A stretch of 64,000 bases of DNA from Kitasatospora sp. NBC_01250 (GTDB lineage Bacteria > Actinomycetota > Actinomycetes > Streptomycetales > Streptomycetaceae). Shown here piece after piece: positions 57,626-64,000 of this stretch. The translations under genes and the position numbers were made by a program. Under the pieces are notes generated by a model. It had not been told where the DNA came from. It made no database searches and saw nothing but the letters and a program-made list of their open reading frames with translations. Position 1 is the first letter of the stretch, and the number at the start of each line of letters is the position of its first letter. Location of the stretch: positions 5,208,001-5,272,000 of the forward strand of contig NZ_CP108476.1 of the NCBI RefSeq assembly GCF_036226465.1. The letters run 5' to 3'.

Positions 57626-59262
57626 CTGTCCACAGCTTGTGGATGGCGGCGGCCGGTGGCAACACACCGAGCATCCCCGCCCCGCACATCGAGTACGGCC
57701 AGCTCTCCCCGATGCTGGTGGTCTTCGGCGGTGCCGTGGCGGGCATCCTGGTGGAGGCCTTCGTGCCGCGCCGGTTCCGCTACGTCACCCAGGTGACGCT
57801 GGCGCTGGCCGGGCTCGCCGGAGCCTTCGTCGCGGTGCTGGTGCTGGCCGCCCAGGGCTACGGCACCACCAGGAGCGGGCTGCTGGCGATGGGCTCGGTG
57901 GCGCTGGACGGGCCCGCGCTCTTCCTGCAGGGCGTGATCCTGCTGGCCGCCGTGCTCGCCGTGCTCCTCTACGCCGAGCGCCGCCTGGACCCGCGCCCCG
58001 AGGGCGTGCCGGTCGACCCCTTCGTCGCCCAGGCCTCGGCGACCCCCGGCAGCGAGCAGGAGAGGCAGGCCACCCGGGCCGGCTTCGCAGCCACCGAGGT
58101 CTACCCGCTGACCCTCTTCGCGGTCGGCGGCATGCTGCTCTTCCCGGCCGCCAACGACCTGCTGACCATGTTCGTGGCGCTGGAGGTCTTCTCCTTCCCG
58201 CTCTACCTGCTCTGCGCGCTGGCCCGCCGGCGCCGGCTGCTCTCCCAGGAGGCGGCCGTCAAGTACTTCCTGCTGGGCTCCTTCGCCTCGGCCTTCTTCC
58301 TGTTCGGCAGCGCGCTGCTCTACGGGTACGCGGGCACCTTCCGGCTCCCGGAGATCGCCGACGTCATCTCCGGCAACGCCCCGGTCACCCCGGCGCTGGC
58401 GGTCACCACGCACAACGACGCGCTGCTGCTGATCGGCCTGGCGATGGTCGGGGTCGGCCTGCTCTTCAAGGTCGGCGCGGTGCCGTTCCACGCCTGGACC
58501 CCGGACGTCTACCAGGGCGCCCCGACCCCGGTCACCGGCTTCATGGCCGCGGCGACCAAGGTGGCCGCCTTCGGCGCGCTGCTGCGGCTGTTCTACGTGG
58601 CCTTCCCCGGACTGCGCTGGGACTGGCGCCCGGTGATGTGGGGTGTGGCGATCCTCACCATGATCGTCGGTGCGATCCTGGCGGTGACCCAGCAGGACGT
58701 GAAGCGGCTGCTGGCGTACTCCTCGATCGCGCACGCCGGCTTCATCCTGACCGGCGTGATCGCCACCAACCGGCAGGGCCTGGGCGCGGTGCTCTTCTAC
58801 CTGCTGGCGTACTCCTTCGTCACGCTGGGCGCCTTCGCGGTGGTCACCCTGGTGCGCGACTCCAAGGGCGAGGCCACCCACCTGTCCAGCTGGGCCGGGC
58901 TCGGGCGCCGCTCGCCGCTGCTCGCCGCGGTCTTCGCGCTCTTCCTGCTCTCCTTCGCCGGCATCCCGCTGACCAGCGGATTCACCGGTAAGTTCGCGGT
59001 CTTCCAGGCCGCGGCGGCGGGTGGGGCGACCCCGCTGGTGATCGTCGGTGTGCTCAGTTCGGCGGTCGCCGCGTTCTTCTACATCCGGGTGATCGTGCTG
59101 ATGTTCTTCTCCGACCCGCAGCCCAATGGCCCGGCGGTGGCGATCCCCAGCGTCTTCACCACGATGGCGATCTCGCTCGGCGTGATCGTCACGCTCGGCC
59201 TCGGGCTGCTGCCGCAGTACTTCCTGGACCTCGCGTCCAGGGCGGCGCTGTTCGCCCGCTGA
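57622..59262 (+). CDS. nuoN: NADH-quinone oxidoreductase subunit N
   Basis: ND2-type antiporter-like proton-pumping subunit, last gene of the operon. 546 residues; signatures MFVALEVFSFPLYLLCALAR (Glu), LLFKVGAVPFHAWTPDVYQG (Lys), TQQDVKRLLAYSSIAHAGFI and FAGIPLTSGFTGKFAVFQAA. GTG 57622. A terminator follows 30 nt downstream. Confidence 0.96.
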   Translation: MTVHSLWMAAAGGNTPSIPAPHIEYGQLSPMLVVFGGAVAGILVEAFVPRRFRYVTQVTLALAGLAGAFVAVLVLAAQGYGTTRSGLLAMGSVALDGPALFLQGVILLAAVLAVLLYAERRLDPRPEGVPVDPFVAQASATPGSEQERQATRAGFAATEVYPLTLFAVGGMLLFPAANDLLTMFVALEVFSFPLYLLCALARRRRLLSQEAAVKYFLLGSFASAFFLFGSALLYGYAGTFRLPEIADVISGNAPVTPALAVTTHNDALLLIGLAMVGVGLLFKVGAVPFHAWTPDVYQGAPTPVTGFMAAATKVAAFGALLRLFYVAFPGLRWDWRPVMWGVAILTMIVGAILAVTQQDVKRLLAYSSIAHAGFILTGVIATNRQGLGAVLFYLLAYSFVTLGAFAVVTLVRDSKGEATHLSSWAGLGRRSPLLAAVFALFLLSFAGIPLTSGFTGKFAVFQAAAAGGATPLVIVGVLSSAVAAFFYIRVIVLMFFSDPQPNGPAVAIPSVFTTMAISLGVIVTLGLGLLPQYFLDLASRAALFAR

Positions 59263-59291
59263 GCCGCCCCGCGAGGCGGTACCGATGACAG

Positions 59292-59323
59292 GCCGGGTCC
59301 GGGGCGCACACCCCGGACCCGGC
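59292..59323 (+). terminator. Terminator of the nuo operon
   Basis: A perfect 13-bp inverted repeat (59292-59304 and 59311-59323) with a 6-nt loop, 30 nt after the nuoN stop. Confidence 0.8.
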
Positions 59324-59450
59324 GCGATCTTCGCCGCGCTACCCGCACGCCCGTACAGTGATCCACTCGTGACCGGATACGCTGCTGGGGATGGCAGCGG
59401 CCGCAACAGGGACCGGACCGCATGATCGACCGGCGACAGGAGTGGTCTTC

Positions 59451-60461
59451 GTGACCGTCGTGGAACCCTTCGGGCTCAGCGTGCAGGACCGCGATCTGAA
59501 CCGTGACGTCCAGGCGGGGCTGCAGGCGGTGGAGGCCGCGATGGCCGAGGCCGTCAAGAGCGAGCTCCCCCTGGTCCAGGTCACCGCGAGCCACCTGATC
59601 AAGGCCGGCGGCAAGCGCTTCCGCCCGCTGCTGGTGATGCTGGCCGCCCAGTTCGGCGATCCGTACGCGCCCGGCGTGGTGCCGGCCGCCGTGGTCGTGG
59701 AGCTGACCCACCTGGCCACGCTGTACCACGACGACGTGATGGACGAGGCCCCGGTGCGCCGCGGCGTGCCCACCGTGAACGCCCGCTGGGACAACTCGGT
59801 GGCCATCCTCACCGGCGACTTCCTCTTCTCCCGCGCCTCCCAGGTGCTCTCGGAGCTGGGCACCGAGGCGGTGCGGATCCAGGCCGACGCCTTCGAGCGC
59901 CTGGTGACCGGTCAGATCCTGGAGACCGCGGGCCCCGGCCCCGGCGACGACCCGCTGGACCACTACCTCGAGGTGCTGGCCGGCAAGACCGGCGCGCTGA
60001 TCGCCGTCTCCGGGCGCTTCGGCTCGCTGATGGCCGGTGCCGAGCCCTGGGTGGTGGAGATCCTCACCCAGTACGGCGAGAAGATGGGCATCGCCTTCCA
60101 GCTCGCCGACGACGTGCTCGACATCGCCAGCGACGGCCACGAGTCCGGCAAGACCCCCGGCACCGACCTGCGCGAGGGCGTGCCCACCCTGCCGGTGCTG
60201 CTGCTGCAGTCGATGCCGCTGGACGAGAGCGACCCGGAGGACGCCCGGCTGCGCGAGCTGCTCGAGCAGGACCTGACGGACGATCAGCTGCACGCCGAGG
60301 CGCTGCGCCTGCTGCGCCGCCACCCCGCGCTGGAGCGGGCCCGCCGCGAGACCCTGCGCTACGCCGAGGAGGCCCGCGCGCTGCTCGACCCGCTGCCCGA
60401 GGGCCCGGCCAAGGCGGCCCTGCAGGGGCTCTGCGACGCCGTCGCGATCCGTACCATGTGA
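59451..60461 (+). CDS. Long-chain polyprenyl diphosphate synthase
   Basis: All-trans polyprenyl diphosphate synthase, probably making the C40-C45 side chain of menaquinone. 336 residues; first Asp-rich motif in HLATLYHDDVMDEAPVRRG (DDxxD), second in FQLADDVLDIASDGHESGKT; SHLIKAGGKRFRPLLVMLA at the N-terminal active-site lip. The residues before DDVMD are small-to-medium (ATLYH), consistent with a long-chain product, but length cannot be read reliably. GTG 59451 is chosen for AGGAG 8 nt upstream. Its place beside nuo and the mqn/men genes fits quinone supply. Confidence 0.9.
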   Translation: MTVVEPFGLSVQDRDLNRDVQAGLQAVEAAMAEAVKSELPLVQVTASHLIKAGGKRFRPLLVMLAAQFGDPYAPGVVPAAVVVELTHLATLYHDDVMDEAPVRRGVPTVNARWDNSVAILTGDFLFSRASQVLSELGTEAVRIQADAFERLVTGQILETAGPGPGDDPLDHYLEVLAGKTGALIAVSGRFGSLMAGAEPWVVEILTQYGEKMGIAFQLADDVLDIASDGHESGKTPGTDLREGVPTLPVLLLQSMPLDESDPEDARLRELLEQDLTDDQLHAEALRLLRRHPALERARRETLRYAEEARALLDPLPEGPAKAALQGLCDAVAIRTM

Positions 60462-60525
60462 GGCGTGGCGCCACCGAGCGCCATGCGGCACCACAGGGCA
60501 CCACATCGCGGGGGAGAAGCATCAC

Positions 60526-61188
60526 ATGCTGCGCGTCGTCATCGCCGAGGACTCGGTCCTGCTCCGGGAGGGCCTGACCCGGCTGCTCACCGACCGCGGT
60601 CTCGAGGTGGTCGCCGGGGTCGGGGACGGCGCGGCGCTGCTCAAGGCGGTGCACGACCTGGCCGAGGCCGGCGCGCTGCCCGACGTGGTGGTGGCCGACG
60701 TGCGGATGCCGCCCACCCACACCGACGAGGGCGTGCGGGCCTGCGTGACGCTGCGCGGCCTCTACCCGGGGCTCGGGGTGCTGGTGCTCTCCCAGTACGT
60801 GGAGGAGCAGTACGCCTCCGAGCTGCTGGCCGGCTCCACCCGCGGGGTCGGCTACCTGCTCAAGGACCGGGTCGCCGAGGTGCGCGAGTTCGTGGACGCG
60901 GTGGTCCGGGTGGCCGGCGGCGGCACCGCGCTGGACCCGGAGGTGGTCCAGCAGCTGCTCAGCCGCAGCCGCAAGGGTGACGTGCTGAGCCGGCTGACCC
61001 CGCGCGAGCGCGAGGTGCTCGCGCTGATGGCCGAAGGGCGGACCAACGCGGCGGTGGCCAAGACGCTGGTGATCTCCGACGGCGCGGTGGAGAAGCACGT
61101 CAGCAACATCTTCCTGAAGCTGGGCCTGGCGCAGAGCCCCGAGGACCACCGCCGGGTGCTCGCGGTGCTCACCTACCTGAATTCCTGA
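60526..61188 (+). CDS. LuxR/NarL-family response regulator
   Basis: A 220-residue two-domain response regulator. The receiver has the acidic pair E8-D9, phosphoacceptor D58 (VVADVRMPP) and a conserved Lys in YLLKDRVAE. The C-terminal LuxR HTH (about 152-205) is LTPREREVLALMAEGRTNAA and VEKHVSNIFLKLGL. No histidine kinase gene is adjacent, so it is an orphan or pairs with a distant kinase. The 3' end is involved in a tandem duplication. Confidence 0.92.
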   Translation: MLRVVIAEDSVLLREGLTRLLTDRGLEVVAGVGDGAALLKAVHDLAEAGALPDVVVADVRMPPTHTDEGVRACVTLRGLYPGLGVLVLSQYVEEQYASELLAGSTRGVGYLLKDRVAEVREFVDAVVRVAGGGTALDPEVVQQLLSRSRKGDVLSRLTPREREVLALMAEGRTNAAVAKTLVISDGAVEKHVSNIFLKLGLAQSPEDHRRVLAVLTYLNS

Positions 61189-61250
61189 CGCCGCCCTGAC
61201 GCCGCGCTGCCGTCCACCTGAATTCCTGACGCCGCCGTGACACCGCGCTG
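61175..61250. repeat. Tandem duplication spanning the response-regulator stop codon
   Basis: A 35-bp unit (61175-61209) is repeated with two mismatches at 61216-61250, a 41-bp period. The first copy contains the gene's last codons and TGA; the second is outside the gene. Confidence 0.8.
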
Positions 61251-61414
61251 ACGCCGCGGTTCCTGGGCGCTGACGCGGAAATACTCAAGGGAATGCCTTT
61301 GCTGTAGTTACATCCCAGCGAATCACCACCCGCATAGGATTCGATCGGTGCACCAGGCGGACGGGGCACACGGCTCACGCCCGCGGCTGGTACCCCTGAG
61401 GGAGGTTCGCGGCA

Positions 61415-63370
61415 GTGACCAGCGAGGTCGATCAGGTAGCAGCAGTAGGGGGCAGTCCGAGCGACCCACCAGGTCGGCCGGACGCGGCGGCGCCCCGGCG
61501 GCCCAAGCCCATTCGTCGGGTCGACCGGGTGATCATCCGCTTCGCGGGGGACTCGGGCGACGGGATGCAGCTCACCGGTGACCGGTTCACCTCGGAGACC
61601 GCCTCCTTCGGCAACGATCTGTCCACTCTGCCCAACTTTCCCGCCGAGATCCGGGCGCCCCAGGGCACCCTGCCCGGGGTCTCCAGCTTCCAACTGCACT
61701 TCGCCGACCACGACATCCTCACCCCCGGCGACGCGCCGAACGTGCTGGTGGCGATGAACCCGGCGGCCCTGAAGGCCAATCTGCCCGACCTGCCGCACGG
61801 CGCCGAGATCATCGTGGACACCGACGAGTTCACCAAGCGGGCGCTGGCCAAGGTCGGCTACGCGGCCGACCCGCTGGGCGACGGCTCGCTGGACGCCTTC
61901 CATCTGCACAAGGTGCCGCTGACCACGCTGACGCTGGAGGCGCTCAAGGAGAGCGGGCTGGCCCGCAAGGACGCCGAGCGGGCCAAGAACATGTTCGCGC
62001 TCGGTCTGCTCTCCTGGATGTATCACCGGCCCACCCAGGGCACCGAGAGCTTCCTGCGGACCAAGTTCGCCAAGAAGCCCGCCATCGCCGAGGCCAACAT
62101 CACGGCCTTCAAGGCGGGGTGGAACTTCGGCGAGACCACCGAGGACTTCGCGGTCTCCTACGAGGTGGCCCCGGCCAAGCTGCCCGCCGGCACCTACCGC
62201 AACATCTCCGGCAACCTGGCGCTGGCCTACGGCCTGATCGCCGCCGGGCAGCGCTCGGGCCTGCCGCTCTTCCTGGGCTCCTACCCGATCACCCCGGCCT
62301 CCGACATCCTGCACGAGCTCTCCAAGCACAAGAACTTCGGCGTGCGCACCTTCCAGGCCGAGGACGAGATCGCGGGCATCGGGGCCGCGTTGGGCGCGGC
62401 CTTCGGCGGCGCGCTGGGCGTGACCACCACCTCGGGCCCCGGTGTGGCGCTCAAGTCGGAGACGATCGGCCTGGCCGTCTCGCTCGAACTGCCGCTGCTG
62501 GTGGTGGACATCCAGCGCGGCGGCCCCTCCACCGGGCTGCCCACCAAGACCGAGCAGGCCGACCTGCTGCAGGCGATGTTCGGGCGCAACGGCGAGGCGC
62601 CGGTGCCGATCGTGGCGCCGGCCACCCCGGCCGAGTGCTTCACCGCCGCGCTGGAGGCCGCCCGGATCGCGGTCACCTACCGCACCCCGGTCTTCCTGCT
62701 CTCGGACGGCTACCTGGCCAACGGCTCGGAGCCCTGGCGGATCCCGGCCGTCGGTGAAATGCCCGCGATCGAACCGGACTTCGCGAGCGGCCCGAACACC
62801 CCCGAGGGCGAGTTCTGGCCCTACAAGCGCGACCCGCAGACCCTCGCCCGGCCCTGGGCGGTGCCCGGCACGGCCGGTCTGGAGCACCGGATCGGCGGCA
62901 TCGAGAAGCAGGACGGCACCGGCAACATCTCCTACGACCCGGCCAACCACGACCTGATGGTCCGCACCCGGCAGGCCAGGATCGACGGCATCACGGTGCC
63001 CCCGATCGAGGTCGACGACCCGGACGGCAAGGCGCGGGTGCTGGTGATCGGCTGGGGCTCGACGTACGGGCCGATCACCGCGGCGGTGCGCCGCCTGCGC
63101 GCCGACGGCGGTCACATCGCCCAGGCGCACCTGCGCAACCTCAACCCCTTCCCGGCCAACCTGGGCGCCGTGCTGGGCAGTTACGACAAGGTCATCGTGC
63201 CCGAGATGAACCTCGGCCAACTCGCCCTGCTGCTGCGGGCCAAGTACCTGGTGGACGCCCAGTCCTACAACCAGGTGCGCGGACTGCCCTTCAAGGCGGC
63301 GCAGTTGGCGGACGTGCTGTGGGCGGCGATCGGAACGCTGGACGGGAGCGACGACGATGAGTGCCACTGA
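61415..63370 (+). CDS. korA: 2-oxoacid:ferredoxin oxidoreductase, alpha (gamma-alpha fused) subunit
   Basis: Part of a CoA-dependent 2-oxoglutarate (or pyruvate):ferredoxin oxidoreductase that links the TCA cycle to low-potential electrons. 651 residues: an N-terminal gamma-type domain (VIIRFAGDSGDGMQLTGDRF, GVSSFQLHFADHD), then an alpha domain (LGSYPITPASDILHELSKHK, FQAEDEIAGIGAALGAAFGG, DIQRGGPSTGLPTKTEQADL). GTG 61415 follows GAGGGAGG. It overlaps korB by 14 nt. KorAB in mycobacteria acts as an alternative to 2-oxoglutarate dehydrogenase; the same is likely here. Confidence 0.93.
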   Translation: MTSEVDQVAAVGGSPSDPPGRPDAAAPRRPKPIRRVDRVIIRFAGDSGDGMQLTGDRFTSETASFGNDLSTLPNFPAEIRAPQGTLPGVSSFQLHFADHDILTPGDAPNVLVAMNPAALKANLPDLPHGAEIIVDTDEFTKRALAKVGYAADPLGDGSLDAFHLHKVPLTTLTLEALKESGLARKDAERAKNMFALGLLSWMYHRPTQGTESFLRTKFAKKPAIAEANITAFKAGWNFGETTEDFAVSYEVAPAKLPAGTYRNISGNLALAYGLIAAGQRSGLPLFLGSYPITPASDILHELSKHKNFGVRTFQAEDEIAGIGAALGAAFGGALGVTTTSGPGVALKSETIGLAVSLELPLLVVDIQRGGPSTGLPTKTEQADLLQAMFGRNGEAPVPIVAPATPAECFTAALEAARIAVTYRTPVFLLSDGYLANGSEPWRIPAVGEMPAIEPDFASGPNTPEGEFWPYKRDPQTLARPWAVPGTAGLEHRIGGIEKQDGTGNISYDPANHDLMVRTRQARIDGITVPPIEVDDPDGKARVLVIGWGSTYGPITAAVRRLRADGGHIAQAHLRNLNPFPANLGAVLGSYDKVIVPEMNLGQLALLLRAKYLVDAQSYNQVRGLPFKAAQLADVLWAAIGTLDGSDDDECH

Positions 63371-64000
63371 CAATCGGGGCTTCCCCTCGCTGAAGCTGGT
63401 GCCCAAGGCCGATGCGCCGCAGAGCGCCAAGGAGTTCAAGACCGACCAGGAGGTGCGCTGGTGCCCCGGGTGCGGGGACTACGCGATCCTGGCGGCCGTG
63501 CAGTCCTTCATGCCGGAGCTCGGCATCCGCCGGGAGAACACCGTCTTCGTCTCCGGGATCGGCTGCTCCTCGCGGTTCCCGTACTACATGAACACCTATG
63601 GCGTGCACTCGATCCACGGCCGCGCCCCGGCGATCGCCACCGGACTCGCCGCCTCGCGCCAGGACCTGAGCGTCTGGGTGGTCACCGGCGACGGCGACGC
63701 GCTCTCGATCGGCGGCAACCACCTGATCCACGCGCTGCGCCGCAACGTCAACCTGAAGATCCTGCTCTTCAACAACCGGATCTACGGGCTGACGAAGGGT
63801 CAGTACTCGCCCACCAGCGAGGTCGGCAAGATCACCAAGTCCACGCCGATGGGCTCGCTGGACGCGCCGTTCAACCCGCTCTCGCTCGCGCTCGGCGCCG
63901 AGGCCACCTTCGTGGCGCGCACCATCGACTCCGACCGCAAGCACCTGACCTCGGTGCTGCGGGCGGCGGCCGAGCACCAGGGCACCGCGCTGGTGGAGAT
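63357..64000 (+). CDS. korB: 2-oxoacid:ferredoxin oxidoreductase, beta subunit (3' truncated by window edge)
   Basis: The TPP-binding subunit of the complex. The visible 214 residues contain VRWCPGCGDYAILAAVQSF (iron-sulfur Cys), the TPP motif VVTGDGDALSIGGNHLIHAL and FNNRIYGLTKGQYSPTSEVG. It continues past base 64000; families are about 350 residues. ATG 63357 overlaps korA; translational coupling is likely. Confidence 0.93.
   Translation, partial: MSATDNRGFPSLKLVPKADAPQSAKEFKTDQEVRWCPGCGDYAILAAVQSFMPELGIRRENTVFVSGIGCSSRFPYYMNTYGVHSIHGRAPAIATGLAASRQDLSVWVVTGDGDALSIGGNHLIHALRRNVNLKILLFNNRIYGLTKGQYSPTSEVGKITKSTPMGSLDAPFNPLSLALGAEATFVARTIDSDRKHLTSVLRAAAEHQGTALVE

Noticed and set aside
50880..57667. 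Several 500-760-codon frames antisense to nuoH-nuoM
   Set aside because: They are Gln/Asp/Val/Arg-rich shadows of the membrane-protein genes, with no conserved domains.
61169..63439. 756-codon frame antisense to korA
   Set aside because: Same kind of shadow frame; korA is unmistakable on the other strand.

Overview
The window is high-GC actinobacterial DNA with GC-rich third codon positions and many GTG or TTG starts. The gene families (DmdR1/IdeR iron regulator, SCO4402-type protein, WhiJ-like plus DUF397 pairs, DUF4229, futalosine-type menaquinone genes, NuoA-N) point to Streptomycetaceae, that is Streptomyces, Kitasatospora or a close relative. No rRNA, tRNA, CRISPR array, transposase or phage gene was recognised.

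Positions 1-21 kb are a chromosomal patchwork: the 3' part of an iron regulator, a primase/polymerase-like protein, an NsdA-type TPR regulator, a secreted neprosin-like protein divergent from an HTH/TPR regulator, a branched-chain-type solute-binding lipoprotein, purU, an ECF sigma factor with a zinc anti-sigma protein, a SpoIIAB-like ATPase, two MFS transporters, a LacI regulator and a DctA-type transporter. Several promoter regions contain clear palindromic operators.

Positions 21-29 kb are rich in menaquinone genes: mqnA, mqnC, the methyltransferase menG and a geranylgeranyl-reductase-type flavoprotein likely to reduce a prenyl chain. A Ser/Thr kinase, an amidohydrolase remnant-like protein and a membrane protein lie among them.

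Positions 29.6-43 kb look accessory. The most notable part is a tightly overlapping four-gene operon (29853-34936) encoding an FAD/NAD(P)-binding oxidoreductase, a GNAT acetyltransferase, an MFS exporter and an argininosuccinate-lyase-like enzyme with altered active-site residues. It resembles a compact small-molecule pathway with its own exporter. After it come a lipoprotein, a WhiJ-like/DUF397/cold-shock-domain locus, a decayed MmyB-type regulator, a DUF4097 protein with an alpha/beta hydrolase, a secreted mannose-lectin-like protein, a decayed Phd-type toxin-antitoxin locus and an EamA transporter.

Positions 43-64 kb are core energy metabolism: the complete 14-gene nuoA-N operon (complex I, menaquinone-reducing), preceded by Rex-like and Crp-like operator motifs and closed by a terminator. 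It is followed by a long-chain polyprenyl diphosphate synthase (likely the menaquinone side chain), an orphan LuxR-type response regulator and korA/korB (2-oxoacid:ferredoxin oxidoreductase); korB runs off the window end. Quinone synthesis, electron input and redox-responsive control are therefore grouped in one chromosomal neighbourhood.
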